A stretch of DNA of 64,000 nt, taken from positions 1 to 64,000 of the forward strand of contig NZ_JAPPUY010000001.1 in assembly GCF_026712245.1 (NCBI RefSeq). Reading direction: 5' to 3'. The translations under genes and the position numbers were made by a program. The stretch is from Roseateles hydrophilus (GTDB lineage: Bacteria; Pseudomonadota; Gammaproteobacteria; Burkholderiales; Burkholderiaceae_C). The first letter of the stretch is position 1. Every line of letters starts with the position of its first letter. The notes under the pieces were generated by a model that was given only the letters and a program-made list of their open reading frames with translations, did not search any database and was not told the DNA's origin. Shown one piece after another: positions 40,092 to 52,124 of the stretch.

Positions 40092-41685
40092 GGGGATGCG
40101 GACGATTTCTTGGACTACCTGGAGGTAGTTCATGTATTCATACGAGGACCGGCTTCGAGCCGTGCAGCTGTACGTCAAGCTGGGCAAGCGCATCGGCTTG
40201 ACCATTCGGCAGCTGGGATATCCGACGAAGAACGCGCTCAAGACCTGGTACCGCGAGTACGAACAGAGCCACGAGCTGCGCGCCGGCTACACGCGGCCGG
40301 CGAAGTTTTCCCAGGCGCAGAAGGCACGGGCTGTCGAGCACTACCTCGAGCACGGCCAGTGCATCGCGGCGACGATCAAGGCGCTTGGCTATCCCTGCCG
40401 TTCATTGCTGTCCGCGTGGCTTCAAGAGCTTCATCCGCAGCGCACGCGCGTTGTCGGTCGGCCGCAGGAGCTGGCGCCCGAAGCCAAACAGTCGGCTGTC
40501 ATTGCCTTCTGCACGCGCCCGGCCAGCGCGCAGGCAGTGGCCGACGAGGTCGGCGTGTCACGGGGCTCGCTGTACAAGTGGAAAAATCAATTGCTCGGCC
40601 ACGACGCACCCGCATCCATGAAGCGCAAGCAAGGCGCCCCTGCAAGCTCAGATCGAGCTGCCCTCGAACAGCAGTTCGAGAAGCTGCGACAAGACATCCG
40701 GCGGCTGCAGCTCGAGAAGGATCTGCTGAAGAAGGCGAATGAACTCTTAAAAAAAGAGCTGGGCATCGATCAGCAGCCCCTGACGAACCGGGAGAAGACG
40801 CTGCTGGTTGATGCCCTGAGGTCCACCTACACGGTGACGGAGCTGCTGTGCGAAGTCGGCCTGCCGCGCAGTTCCTACTTCTACCATCGGGCCCGACTCG
40901 GAGTGGCCGACAAGTACGCCGGCGTGCGCCAGGCCATGACCAACATCTTCGAGCGCAACTACCGCTGCTATGGCTACCGGCGACTTCACGCGTCGCTGAG
41001 CGATCAGTGCGTGAACGTCTCGGAGAAGGTCGTGCGCCGTCTGATGAAGCAGGAGCGCCTGGTCGCCGCGACGAGCAAGCGTCGTCGGTACGGCTCCTAC
41101 ATGGGCGAGATCAGTCCAGCGCCCGACAACGTGCTGAACCGCGATTTCAGCGCCGGTGCGCCGAACGAGAAGTGGCTCACTGACATCACGGAGTTCCAGA
41201 TCCCGGCTGGAAAGGTGTATCTCTCTCCCATGATCGATTGCTTCGACGGCATGGTCGTGAGCTGGTCGATCGGCACGCGGCCGAACGCCGAGTTGGTCAA
41301 CACGATGCTGGACGCTGCGATCGACAAGGTCGCTGTCAGTGGCGAGAAGCCCGTGGTGCATTCCGATCGCGGTGGTCACTATCGGTGGCCAGGCTGGCTG
41401 GCTCGAATCGCTGACGCCAAGCTGGTCCGCTCGATGTCACGCAAGGGATGCTCACCGGACAACGCGGCGTGCGAGGGCTTCTTCGGTCGGCTCAAGACCG
41501 AGATGTTCTTCGCTCGCGACTGGCTCACGACGACCATCGAAGAGTTCGTGGCGGCGGTGGACGCCTACATCCGCTGGTACAACGAGGCTCGGATCAAGAG
41601 TTCACTGGGCTTTCGCAGCCCCGCCCAGCATAGGCGGCGCTTGGGCATCGCCACATAACCAGTCCAAGTTTTTGTCCGCATCCCC
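40092..41685 (+). mobile_element. IS3-family insertion sequence, complete with inverted repeats
   Basis: The left end GGGGATGCGGACGATTTC-TTGGACT (from 40092) and the right end, read in reverse from 41685 as GGGGATGCGGACAAAAAC-TTGGACT, are inverted repeats matching at 20 or so of 25 positions. They enclose one transposase frame. No target duplication is visible in the three to four bases outside (GTT on the left, TGC on the right), suggesting later rearrangement of a flank. Confidence 0.8.
40132..41658 (+). CDS. IS3-family transposase, OrfA-OrfB in a single frame
   Basis: A 508-residue protein. The first part has helix-turn-helix regions (YEDRLRAVQLYVKLGKRIG, then AVADEVGVSRGSLYKWKNQL) and a leucine-zipper-like helix around LQLEKDLLKKANELL. 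The second part is an rve integrase core with the DDE residues in LTDITEF, VVHSDRGGHY and DNAACEGFFGRLKTE. IS3 elements normally need a -1 frameshift to join OrfA and OrfB; here both are in one frame. A run of seven A residues (40749-40755) lies just at the usual joint, and slippage there would lead to an early stop. Confidence 0.92.
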   Translation: MYSYEDRLRAVQLYVKLGKRIGLTIRQLGYPTKNALKTWYREYEQSHELRAGYTRPAKFSQAQKARAVEHYLEHGQCIAATIKALGYPCRSLLSAWLQELHPQRTRVVGRPQELAPEAKQSAVIAFCTRPASAQAVADEVGVSRGSLYKWKNQLLGHDAPASMKRKQGAPASSDRAALEQQFEKLRQDIRRLQLEKDLLKKANELLKKELGIDQQPLTNREKTLLVDALRSTYTVTELLCEVGLPRSSYFYHRARLGVADKYAGVRQAMTNIFERNYRCYGYRRLHASLSDQCVNVSEKVVRRLMKQERLVAATSKRRRYGSYMGEISPAPDNVLNRDFSAGAPNEKWLTDITEFQIPAGKVYLSPMIDCFDGMVVSWSIGTRPNAELVNTMLDAAIDKVAVSGEKPVVHSDRGGHYRWPGWLARIADAKLVRSMSRKGCSPDNAACEGFFGRLKTEMFFARDWLTTTIEEFVAAVDAYIRWYNEARIKSSLGFRSPAQHRRRLGIAT

Positions 41686-41800
41686 TGCGCTACGCACGGG
41701 ACGGGTTGCCAGTCAAAACCACATCGACTTGCTGGGCCATTCTTGGGCCATCGAGGGCCGAGATTTACTCTAAATCGTCATTCATGACGATCCAAAGCAA

Positions 41801-41833
41801 AAAAGCCCAAGTGCTTGATTCACTTGGGCTTTT
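41801..41833. terminator. Bidirectional intrinsic terminator beside tRNA-Pro
   Basis: A 13-bp perfect stem AAAAGCCCAAGTG / CACTTGGGCTTTT with a seven-base loop. It has A-runs before and T-runs after, so it can stop transcripts from both strands. It lies just downstream of the reverse-strand tRNA-Pro. Nothing recognisable lies between the IS right end (41685) and this hairpin. Confidence 0.85.
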
Positions 41834-41845
41834 TCTAAAAAATCC

Positions 41846-41922
41846 TGGTCGGGGTGAGAGGATTCGAACCTCCGGCCTCTACGTCCCGAACGTAGCGCTC
41901 TACCAGGCTAAGCTACACCCCG
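41846..41922 (-). tRNA. tRNA-Pro (anticodon CGG)
   Basis: The reverse strand folds as a 77-base cloverleaf with encoded CCA. The 5' CGGGGTG pairs with the 3' CACCCCG acceptor strand, the D arm is GCTTAGCCTGGTAGAGC, the anticodon arm is CTACG-TTCGGGA-CGTAG (CGG) and the T arm contains GGTTCGAATCC. It marks the border between the accessory block and the conserved core, and tRNA genes are common integration points. Confidence 0.95.
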
Positions 41923-41944
41923 TTTGTCGATGTTGTTTGCCGCT

Positions 41945-42940
41945 TCAGGAGTGGCGCTCAACTGACTGAATTGCGAATTCTAGCAGAGATTCTGTCCACT
42001 TGTTGCGAGGTAGCAACTTGAGGCAGTTTCCTGCGTGCTGCGCCTCGGTGCGAGCGGCTTCGCGCGTGGACTCCAGCGCGCCCGTGGAGCGGACGATGGC
42101 GACGATGTCCTGCAGCTTGTCGAGCTCGCCTTCCTCGATGGCGTGGCGCAGCAGCGCGCGCTGCTCCGGGGTGGCTCGCTCCATGGCGATGAGCAGCGGC
42201 AGCGTCGTTTTTCCCTCCCGCAGGTCGTCGCCGATGTTCTTGCCAAGTTCGTGCGTATCGCCTTCGTAGTCCAGCACGTCGTCGATGAGCTGGAATGCCG
42301 TGCCCAATGCGCGCCCGTAGCCAGCGCAAGCCTCTTCGATCTCAGGTGATGCATTCGCAAGCACGGCGCCCAGTCGCGCGCTGGCCTCGAACAGCTTGGC
42401 GGTCTTGAAACGGATGACACGCAGGTAGCTCTCGACCGTGATGTCGGGGTCGTGCATGTTCATCAACTGCAGGACCTCGCCCTCGGCGATGACATTGGTT
42501 GCCTCGGCCAGCACTTCCAGCACACGCATGCGGTCCACCGAGACCATCATCTGGAAGGCGCGTGAGTAAAGGAAGTCGCCCACCAGCACGCTGGCGGCGT
42601 TGCCGAACAGGGCGTTGGCGGTCGGCTTGCCGCGGCGCAGCGACGATTCGTCGACGACGTCGTCATGCAGCAGCGTGGCGGTGTGGATGAACTCGACGAC
42701 GGCTGCCAATTCGAAGCGCGCGGCGCCCTCGAAGCCCAGCGCATTGGCAAAAAGCAGCACGAGCTTCGGGCGCATGCGCTTGCCGCCGGCGTGCACGATG
42801 TAGTGGGCGATCTGGTCGATCAGCGCGACCTCGGAGCTCAGGCGCTGCGCGATCACGGCGTCGACCTGCGCCATTTCGGCGGTCAGCAGGGCGAGTGCCT
42901 CGGCAATTTGGGGTGGGGGCGAGGCAGACTCGACGCGCAC
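41945..42940 (-). CDS. ispB: Octaprenyl diphosphate synthase IspB
   Basis: A trans-prenyl transferase of 331 residues that makes the octaprenyl side chain of ubiquinone. The two aspartate-rich motifs are HTATLLHDDVVDE and LIDDVLDYEGD, with GGKRMRPKLVLL between the start and the first. It is divergent from rplU, the usual betaproteobacterial arrangement. Confidence 0.95.
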   Translation of the reverse strand: MRVESASPPPQIAEALALLTAEMAQVDAVIAQRLSSEVALIDQIAHYIVHAGGKRMRPKLVLLFANALGFEGAARFELAAVVEFIHTATLLHDDVVDESSLRRGKPTANALFGNAASVLVGDFLYSRAFQMMVSVDRMRVLEVLAEATNVIAEGEVLQLMNMHDPDITVESYLRVIRFKTAKLFEASARLGAVLANASPEIEEACAGYGRALGTAFQLIDDVLDYEGDTHELGKNIGDDLREGKTTLPLLIAMERATPEQRALLRHAIEEGELDKLQDIVAIVRSTGALESTREAARTEAQHAGNCLKLLPRNKWTESLLEFAIQSVERHS

Positions 42941-43042
42941 TCTTGTCTCTCAAGCGAAGAAATTCGCGATTGTAGTGACCGCCGTTGCATTGTTCGTGGC
43001 GCTTGTCTGGCTTGATGTTGTCGATCCACGCGAGGGCCTGCA

Positions 43043-43072
43043 TTGCTCTTGGCGTGAAGATGCGGGTATACT
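43043..43072 (+). promoter_or_regulatory. Probable promoter of rplU-rpmA
   Basis: TATACT at 43067-43072, preceded by GGG at an extended -10 position, lies 18 bases after TTGCTC (43043-43048). A ~150-base leader follows before rplU, in which I see no clear further structure. The rest of the 282-base gap to ispB holds its upstream region. Confidence 0.5.
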
Positions 43073-43222
43073 CGCGGGCTCTTTACAATTCGTGCGCCCA
43101 GCATGCTGGTGTGTGCGGTGTTGCTGAGAGCATCAAAAACCCACAAAAAGGCTGAACGAAACGCGGCGGCTTTGGCTGCAGCGGCAGTTCGGTGATGCAC
43201 CTCCGGGTGTGAAAGGAAGTTC

Positions 43223-43534
43223 ATGTACGCAGTCATCAAGACTGGCGGCAAGCAATACAAGGTTGCTGCCGGCGAAAAGATCAAGGTTGAGCTGCTCGAC
43301 GCTGAGGTTGGCGCTGTGGTCACGCTGGACCAGGTGCTGGCTGTTGGTAGCGGCGATGGCCTGACCGTCGGCGCGCCGCTGGTGGCTGGTGCCACCGTCA
43401 GCGCCACGGTTGTCAGCCATGGCAAGCACGACAAGGTTCGCATCTTCAAGCTGCGCCGTCGCAAGCACTACAAGAAGAGCCAGGGCCATCGCCAGAACTA
43501 CACCGAGCTGGAAATCAGCGCGGTGAACGGCTGA
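43223..43534 (+). CDS. rplU: 50S ribosomal protein L21
   Basis: A 103-residue protein with [20 protein letters not shown] at the start and [20 protein letters not shown] near the end, the standard L21 signature. It binds 23S rRNA in the large subunit. A GAAAGGAAG site precedes the start, and rpmA follows 38 bases later in the same operon. Confidence 0.98.
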   Translation: MYAVIKTGGKQYKVAAGEKIKVELLDAEVGAVVTLDQVLAVGSGDGLTVGAPLVAGATVSATVVSHGKHDKVRIFKLRRRKHYKKSQGHRQNYTELEISAVNG

Positions 43535-43572
43535 TCCCAACCCCTTCTTACGCTAATTTCTAGGAGCTAAAC

Positions 43573-43836
43573 ATGGCACAGAAAAAGGGCGGCGGTTCTA
43601 CACGGAACGGCCGCGACTCCAAGCCCAAGATGCTGGGCGTCAAGGCTTACGGCGGTGAACTGATCTCCGCTGGCTCGATCATCGTCCGCCAGCGTGGCAC
43701 GAAGTTCCACCCCGGCGTCAACGTCGGCATCGGCAAGGACCACACGCTGTTTGCGCTGGTCGATGGCCACGTGAGCTTCACCACCAAGGGCGCCAACAAC
43801 CGTTCGACGGTTGTCGTGACCCCGCTGGCCGCCTAA
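43573..43836 (+). CDS. rpmA: 50S ribosomal protein L27
   Basis: An 87-residue protein that starts [19 protein letters not shown] and continues [20 protein letters not shown], typical of L27. Its N-terminal tail reaches the peptidyl-transferase centre. It follows rplU. Confidence 0.98.
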   Translation: MAQKKGGGSTRNGRDSKPKMLGVKAYGGELISAGSIIVRQRGTKFHPGVNVGIGKDHTLFALVDGHVSFTTKGANNRSTVVVTPLAA

Positions 43837-43851
43837 GGCGACAGCGATTGA

Positions 43852-46148
<2,297 letters not shown>

Positions 46149-46176
46149 GCGGGCTCGCCCTGCGCCACCTGGCAGC

Positions 46177-46761
46177 TCAGGCCGGTGGATCGCTTTTGGC
46201 GGGCGCCGCATCCAGCGGCGCGGGCGCGCTGTGCCGCTCCCGATGGGCTGGCCGCATGCCGGCGCGCAGATAGCGGTTGTGGTGGTTGATGCGGGGCAAA
46301 AAGCGGGCGAGCTCGGTCAGCGCCATCTCGTAGACGCCGCGCTTGAACTCGATGACGGCTTCCAGCGGGACCCAGTACTCGTTCCAACGCCAGGCGTCGA
46401 ACTCCGGGTGGTCGGTGGCGCGCAGGTTGACGTCGGAATCGCGGCCCGCCATCTGCAGCAGGAACCAGATCTGCTTCTGACCGCGGTAGTGGCCGCGCGC
46501 GTCGCGCCGGATGAAGTGCTCGGGCACTTCATAGCGCAGCCAGTCGCGCGTTCGCGCAAGGATGCGCACATGCTCTGGTGTGAGCCCCACTTCTTCGTGG
46601 AGCTCTCGGAACATCGCCTGCTCAGGCGTCTCGCCGTGTTTGATGCCCCCTTGCGGGAACTGCCACGAATGCGTCCTGATGCGTTTGCCCCAGAACACCT
46701 CGTTGCGATGGTTGAGCAGGATGATGCCGACGTTGGGGCGGAACCCTTCACGGTCGAGCAT
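46177..46761 (-). CDS. rppH: RNA pyrophosphohydrolase RppH
   Basis: A Nudix hydrolase of 194 residues that removes 5' pyrophosphate from mRNA and triggers decay. The start [19 protein letters not shown] is the family start. The Nudix box is [23 protein letters not shown]. The C-terminal ~35 residues are proline/alanine-rich and not conserved. It is divergent from proS. Confidence 0.95.
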   Translation of the reverse strand: MLDREGFRPNVGIILLNHRNEVFWGKRIRTHSWQFPQGGIKHGETPEQAMFRELHEEVGLTPEHVRILARTRDWLRYEVPEHFIRRDARGHYRGQKQIWFLLQMAGRDSDVNLRATDHPEFDAWRWNEYWVPLEAVIEFKRGVYEMALTELARFLPRINHHNRYLRAGMRPAHRERHSAPAPLDAAPAKSDPPA

Positions 46762-46862
46762 AATCAACCTCAAATCTCTAGTTGGTTCGATTATTGCATC
46801 GGGCCGCGATCGCGGTAGCGCCCTCGCTAACCCGGAGACTTCTCTCCCTTTTGTCGTGACTT

Positions 46863-46882
46863 GGCCGGGTTTTCACCCGGCC
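46863..46882 (+). other. Hairpin in the proS leader
   Basis: GGCCGGG and CCCGGCC (46863-46882) form a seven-base-pair stem with loop TTTTCA about 20 bases before the proS start. No T-run follows. It might affect translation start of proS or simply be a remnant; nothing else supports it. Confidence 0.35.
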
Positions 46883-46901
46883 TTCGCATTCCAGCCCCGC
46901 C

Positions 46902-48647
46902 ATGAAAGCCTCCCAGTTCTTCATCTCCACCCTCAAGGAAGCGCCCGCGGACGCGGAGATCGTCAGCCACAAGCTGATGATGCGCGCGGGCATGATCAAG
47001 CGCCTGGGCGCGGGCATCTACAACTACATGCCCATGGGCCTGCGGGTGATCCGCAAGGTCGAGAAGATCATCCGCGAGGAGATGGATGCGGCCGGCGCCG
47101 TCGAGTGCCTGATGCCCGTCATCCAGCCCGCCGAGCTGTGGCAGGAGACCGGCCGCTTCGACAAGATGGGCCCGGAGCTGCTGCGTGTGAAGGACCGCCA
47201 TGGCCGCGACTTCATCGTGCAGCCGACGAGCGAGGAGGTCATCACCGACATCGCCCGCCAGGAGCTGCGCAGCTACCGCCAGCTGCCGAAAAATTTCTAT
47301 CACATCCAGACCAAGTTCCGCGACGAGCGCCGCCCGCGCTTCGGCCTGATGCGCGGCCGCGAGTTCACGATGAAGGACGCCTACTCCTTCGACCGTGACG
47401 TGGAATCCGCCGGCCGCAGCTACGACAACATGTACGCGGCCTACTGCAAGATCTTTGAGCGCTTCGGCCTGGAGTACCGCGCCGTGGCGGCGGATACCGG
47501 TGCCATCGGCGGCGACCGCTCGCACGAGTTCCAGGTCATCGCGGAGACGGGCGAGGACGCCATCGTCTACTGCCCCACCAGCGACTACGCAGCCAACATC
47601 GAGCTGGCCGAGGCGGTCGCCTTGACGGCTGAACGCGGCGTTGCCACCCAGGCGCTGGCCAAGACGCCTACGCCGGGCAAGAGCACCTGCGCGGATGTCG
47701 CCGAACTGCTGGGCCTGCCGCTGGCGCAGACCGTCAAGTCGCTGGTGCTGGCCACCGACGAACTGGACAAGGACGGCACCATCATCAAGAGCCAGGTTTG
47801 GCTGCTGCTGGTGCGTGGCGACCATGAGCTCAACGAAGTGAAGGCCGGCAAGGTCGACGGCCTGAAGGGCGGCTTCCGCTTTGCAACGGCTGCCGAGATT
47901 GACGCGCACTTCGGGTGCAAGCCCGGCTACCTGGGCCCCATCGGTTTGAAGGCACCGCTGAAGATCGTTGCCGACCGCACGGTGGCCAACATGGCCGACT
48001 TCGTCTGCGGCGCCAACGAGGTGGACTTCCACTTCACCGGCGCCAACTGGGGCCGCGACCTGCCCGAGCCCGATGTCGTCGCTGACATCCGCAACGTCGT
48101 CGCCGGTGATCCCTCGCCCGATGGCAAGGGCGTGCTGGCCATCCAGCGCGGCATCGAGGTGGGCCATGTGTTCTACCTGGGCACCAAGTACTCGGCCGCA
48201 ATGAACGCAACCTTCCTGGACGTCAACGGCAAGCCCGCGCTGCTGGAGATGGGCTGTTATGGCATCGGCGTGACCCGCATCCTGGGCGCCGCCATCGAGC
48301 AGAACCACGATGCGCGCGGCATCATCTGGCCGGACTCGATCGCACCGTTCACTGTCGTCGTCTGCCCCATCGGCGCGGATCGCAGCGAGGACGTCAAGGT
48401 CGCCGCCGACAAACTCTACGGCGAGCTGAAGGCGCTGGGCGTGGACGTGCTGCTGGACGACCGCGGCGAGCGTCCGGGCGCGATGTTCGCGGACTGGGAG
48501 TTGATCGGCGTGCCGCATCGCGTGGTGCTGGGCGACCGCGGCCTGAAGGAAGGCCAGGTCGAGTACCAGGGCCGCCGTGACGAGGCAGCGACCAAGGTGG
48601 CCGTGGCGGACATCGTGGCCCACCTGAAGGGCAAGCTCAAGCTTTGA
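46902..48647 (+). CDS. proS: Prolyl-tRNA synthetase
   Basis: A class II aminoacyl-tRNA synthetase of 581 residues, bacterial type with the inserted editing (YbaK-like) domain around residues 230-390. The start reads [20 protein letters not shown], motif 2 contains [21 protein letters not shown], and motif 3 includes [20 protein letters not shown]. Located in its usual betaproteobacterial place next to rppH. Confidence 0.97.
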   Translation: MKASQFFISTLKEAPADAEIVSHKLMMRAGMIKRLGAGIYNYMPMGLRVIRKVEKIIREEMDAAGAVECLMPVIQPAELWQETGRFDKMGPELLRVKDRHGRDFIVQPTSEEVITDIARQELRSYRQLPKNFYHIQTKFRDERRPRFGLMRGREFTMKDAYSFDRDVESAGRSYDNMYAAYCKIFERFGLEYRAVAADTGAIGGDRSHEFQVIAETGEDAIVYCPTSDYAANIELAEAVALTAERGVATQALAKTPTPGKSTCADVAELLGLPLAQTVKSLVLATDELDKDGTIIKSQVWLLLVRGDHELNEVKAGKVDGLKGGFRFATAAEIDAHFGCKPGYLGPIGLKAPLKIVADRTVANMADFVCGANEVDFHFTGANWGRDLPEPDVVADIRNVVAGDPSPDGKGVLAIQRGIEVGHVFYLGTKYSAAMNATFLDVNGKPALLEMGCYGIGVTRILGAAIEQNHDARGIIWPDSIAPFTVVVCPIGADRSEDVKVAADKLYGELKALGVDVLLDDRGERPGAMFADWELIGVPHRVVLGDRGLKEGQVEYQGRRDEAATKVAVADIVAHLKGKLKL

Positions 48648-49246
48648 AGCGCCGGCTTCTGCTGCTGGGCGGACTGGGCGCGCCGCTGCTGGCGCGGGCC
48701 GGCGCGCAGGTGGAGGAGCCGCTGGCCGACTCCATCCGCTCGGCGCTCAGCGCCTCCATCGCGCAGGCCGCGCCGCCGCGCCCGCGGTTCGACGACCCCA
48801 ACGCGCGTGTGGCCTACCTGCGCTGGCTGGGCGAGATGAGCGAGCGTCTCAAGAAGCGCAAGACTGAGACGCAGATCCGCATCGAGTTCCTGGAGACGGT
48901 CTGGTACGAGGCCAAGCGTGCGGGCCTGGAGCCTGGGCTGGTGCTGGGGCTGATCCAGGTCGAGAGCGGCTTTCGCAAGTACGCGATCAGCACGGCCGGC
49001 GCGCGTGGCTACATGCAGGTCATGCCGTTCTGGACGCGCGTGATCGGCGACGGCAACGCCTCGACGCTGTTCCACATGCAGACCAACCTGCGCTTCGGTT
49101 GCGTCATCCTGCGCCACTACCTGGACCGCGAGAAGGGCGACCTGTTCCTGGCGCTGGGCCGCTACAACGGCAGCCGTGGCCGCGCGGAGTACCCCAACGC
49201 CGTGTTCGCTGCGCGGCGCCAGTGGCTGCTGCCCGGCGAGCGTTAG
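48644..49246 (+). CDS. Lytic transglycosylase (SLT domain), exported
   Basis: A 200-residue protein with an N-terminal signal ([20 protein letters not shown]). The SLT catalytic glutamate is in [20 protein letters not shown], followed by GYMQVMPFW and RYNGSRGR. It cleaves peptidoglycan in the periplasm. The start codon is TTG (48644-48646), overlapping the proS stop as TTGA. Confidence 0.88.
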   Translation: MKRRLLLLGGLGAPLLARAGAQVEEPLADSIRSALSASIAQAAPPRPRFDDPNARVAYLRWLGEMSERLKKRKTETQIRIEFLETVWYEAKRAGLEPGLVLGLIQVESGFRKYAISTAGARGYMQVMPFWTRVIGDGNASTLFHMQTNLRFGCVILRHYLDREKGDLFLALGRYNGSRGRAEYPNAVFAARRQWLLPGER

Positions 49247-49325
49247 CGCGCCGTCCGCGCATGGCTTTCGGCCCGCAGGCGCAGGCCGGTTAGGCTTGCG
49301 GACTTCGTCCACAAGACACCACGCC

Positions 49326-51458
49326 ATGCCCGCTGCCAAACGCTTCGCGCCCCTGCTCCTGTCCGTCCTGCTGGCCGCCGGCCTGAGCCAGGCCCAGGCC
49401 CCCGCCGACAACCCGCTGCTGACGCTCAGCCAGCTGCCGCTGCAGTACCCGCAGTTCGACAAGGTGCGCGACGAGCACTTCGCGCCTGCGCTGGACCGCG
49501 GCATGGCCGAACAGCTGGTCGAGATCCAGGCGATCGCGGACAACCCGGCCGCGCCGACCTTCGAAAACACCCTGGTGGCCTGGGAGAAAAGCGGCCGGCT
49601 GCTGGGCCGCACGACGACGCTGCTGTTCGCGCTGATCGGCGCTGATGTCACGCCCGCCCGCCAGCAGTTGCAGACCGAGTACGCCGCCAAGCTGGCCGCG
49701 CAGCGCGACGCGGTGCTGCTCAACCCCAAGCTGTTTGCGCGCGTGGAAGCGCTGTACGCCGCCCGGGACAAGGCCGCGCCGAATGCCGAGGCCAAGCGCC
49801 TGATCGAGCGCTATCGCCGCGAGATGGTGCGCGCCGGTGCGCTGCTCAATGACGAGCAGAAGGCCCGCATGCGGGCCATCAATGCCGAGCTGGCCACGCT
49901 GGGCGCCAGCTTCAGCAAGGCGGTGCTGGCCGAGGTCAACGACTCCGCCGTCGTGGTCGACAGCGTGCAGGAGCTGGACGGCCTGAGCCCCGCGCAGATC
50001 GCCGCTGCCGCCGAGGCCGCAAAGAAGCGTGGCCTGGAGGGCAAGTACGTCATCGCGCTGCTCAACACCACCATCCAGCCCTTTGAGGCCTCGCTGAACA
50101 ACCGTGCCTTGCGCGAGCGCCTGCACCGGGCATCGGTGGATCGTGGCGCCCGTGGCAATGGCTTCGACACGCGTGCCACGGTCGCCCGTGTGATCGCCCT
50201 GCGCCAGGAGCGCGCGGCGCTGCTGGGCCATGCCTCGCCGGCCGCGTTTGTGCTGGAGGATGAAACGGCGGGCACGCCGGCCGCCGTCAATGCCCTGCTG
50301 CGCAAGCTCGCGCCGGCGGCGCTGGCATCGGCCAAGCAGGAGGCGGCCGAGCTGCAGCAGCTCATCGACCGCGAGCAGGCCGCCAAGGGCCAGCCCAGCT
50401 TTGCGCTGCAGGCCTGGGACTGGAGCTACTACGCCGAGAAGCTGCGGGCGGCCAAGTACGGCTTCGATGAGAGCCAGCTCAAGCCCTACCTGGAGCTGAC
50501 CAGCGTGCTGGAGCGCGGCGTGTTCTTCGCCGCCGAGAAGCTGTACGGCATCACGTTCAAGCGGTGTACGGACCTGCCGGTCTATCAGAGCGACGTGATG
50601 GTCTATGACGTCTTCGACACCGACGGCAAGCCGCTGGCCATCTTCATCGCCGACATGTACGCGCGCCCGGCCAAGCGCGGCGGTGCGTGGGCGAATGCCT
50701 ATGTGGGCCAGAACGCGCTGGAGGGCACGCAGCCGGTCATTGCCAACCACCTCAACATCCCCAAGCCGCCGGCCGGCCAGCCGACGCTGATGACCTGGGA
50801 CGAGGTCAACACGCTGTTCCACGAGTTCGGCCATGCGCTGCACGGCATGTTCAACAAGAGCCGCTACCCCAGCCTGGCACGCACGCCGCGTGACTTCGTC
50901 GAGTACCCCTCGCAGGTCAACGAGGTCTGGGCCGACTGGCCCAGCGTGCTGGCCAATTACGCCAAGCATTACCAAACGGGCGCGCCCATGCCGCGCGAAC
51001 TGCTGGACAAGGTGGCGCGCGCCAAGCGCTTCAACCAGGGCTACACGACGCTGTCCTACCTGCAGTCGGCCCTGCTGGACCAGCGCCTGCACCAGGCGGC
51101 GCAGGCGCCGGCAGCCGACGCGTTGATGGGCTTCGAGGCCCGCGTGCTGCAGGAAGAGGGCGTGGCCTTCGCCCCGGTGCCGCCGCGTTACCGCATGCCC
51201 TACTTCAGCCACATCATGGGTGGCTACGCGGCGGGCTATTACGCCTACATCTGGAGCGAGGTGCTGGATGCCAACACCGTCGAGTGGTTGCTGGCCAAGG
51301 GTGGCCTGACACGCGCCAATGGCGACGCGTTGCGCGCCAAGATGCTGTCGCGTGGCGGCAGCGAGGACGCGATGGTGTTGTTCCGCAACCTCGTGGGCCG
51401 CGAGCCGCGCATCGAGCCGCTGCTCGAGCGGCGTGGGTTGGTGGTCGCCAAGCCCTGA
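49326..51458 (+). CDS. M3 family zinc metallopeptidase (peptidyl-dipeptidase Dcp-like), exported
   Basis: A 710-residue protein with a signal peptide (RFAPLLLSVLLAAGLSQAQA). The zinc-binding motif is LFHEFGHALHGMF near residue 500, with the third ligand glutamate in the following helix region. YARPAKRGGAWANAYVGQN and MPYFSHIMGGYAAGYYAYIW are typical of the Dcp/oligopeptidase A group. It is probably periplasmic and degrades short peptides. Confidence 0.92.
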   Translation: MPAAKRFAPLLLSVLLAAGLSQAQAPADNPLLTLSQLPLQYPQFDKVRDEHFAPALDRGMAEQLVEIQAIADNPAAPTFENTLVAWEKSGRLLGRTTTLLFALIGADVTPARQQLQTEYAAKLAAQRDAVLLNPKLFARVEALYAARDKAAPNAEAKRLIERYRREMVRAGALLNDEQKARMRAINAELATLGASFSKAVLAEVNDSAVVVDSVQELDGLSPAQIAAAAEAAKKRGLEGKYVIALLNTTIQPFEASLNNRALRERLHRASVDRGARGNGFDTRATVARVIALRQERAALLGHASPAAFVLEDETAGTPAAVNALLRKLAPAALASAKQEAAELQQLIDREQAAKGQPSFALQAWDWSYYAEKLRAAKYGFDESQLKPYLELTSVLERGVFFAAEKLYGITFKRCTDLPVYQSDVMVYDVFDTDGKPLAIFIADMYARPAKRGGAWANAYVGQNALEGTQPVIANHLNIPKPPAGQPTLMTWDEVNTLFHEFGHALHGMFNKSRYPSLARTPRDFVEYPSQVNEVWADWPSVLANYAKHYQTGAPMPRELLDKVARAKRFNQGYTTLSYLQSALLDQRLHQAAQAPAADALMGFEARVLQEEGVAFAPVPPRYRMPYFSHIMGGYAAGYYAYIWSEVLDANTVEWLLAKGGLTRANGDALRAKMLSRGGSEDAMVLFRNLVGREPRIEPLLERRGLVVAKP

Positions 51459-51466
51459 GCGACGGG

Positions 51467-52042
51467 TCAGGCCCGGGCCGTCAGTGAGCCCGGGTAGGTC
51501 AGCGTGCTGGCCGTCGCGGACACCGAGAAGCTGACGCTGGCCGTGCCAGCCTGCTGCATCAGCGAGGTGTAGAGCGCCATGACGCCACCGGTGCTGCGGG
51601 CCGCCTTGGCAGCCTGCGAGATGGCGGCGCTCTGCTGCAGCGTCGTTGACAGCTGCAGCGCCTCCTTGGCCTGCGTCGCGATGCGGGTGGCGAACGAGGG
51701 CCGGCTGGTGTCGGCCTTCAGGAAGGCCTGCGTGGCAGCCTTGTCGGCCTCGCTGGCCTTGACGTCCACGCTGCCGTCGCTCTTGATGGTGAACTCGATG
51801 GCGCCGGTCAGCTTGATGCCGGCTTTCTCCATCGCCGCACGCAGGTCGGCGGAAAGCGCCTTTTGGCGGTTGTCCAGCGCCTGGATGGCACTGGCGTTCC
51901 TGGTCATGCCGCTCACCCGCTGCATCGCGGCAGGTGAGAGGGTGGTGGTGGCCGACTTGCCGCTGGACGCGGCGGCCTTGCTGCTGTCCTGCCCCTGGGT
52001 GGACAGATAGCCGAGCAGGGCGCTGTTGATGCTGGAGACCAT
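51467..52042 (-). CDS. Hypothetical protein, alanine/serine-rich
   Basis: A 191-residue protein from ATG 52042 (MVSSINSALLGYLSTQGQ). It is low in complexity, rich in Ala, Ser and Thr, mainly helical, with no signal peptide. The segment AIEFTIKSDGSVDVKASEAD hints at a small ordered region. Similar proteins accompany surface or flagellar genes in some species, but I do not recognise a family. Confidence 0.6.
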   Translation of the reverse strand: MVSSINSALLGYLSTQGQDSSKAAASSGKSATTTLSPAAMQRVSGMTRNASAIQALDNRQKALSADLRAAMEKAGIKLTGAIEFTIKSDGSVDVKASEADKAATQAFLKADTSRPSFATRIATQAKEALQLSTTLQQSAAISQAAKAARSTGGVMALYTSLMQQAGTASVSFSVSATASTLTYPGSLTARA

Positions 52043-52124
52043 GGTGCCGGCATGGTGCGGCACCGGCCCGCGGCCTAACGCCGCAACAGCGAGGGATTGG
52101 CCGCGCTGCTCGGGCGATGCCGTG

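Noticed and set aside
41846-41922. tRNA-Pro as a proven integration site of the island
   Set aside because: No integrase gene and no second copy of the tRNA 3' end were found in the window, so integration there is only a possibility.
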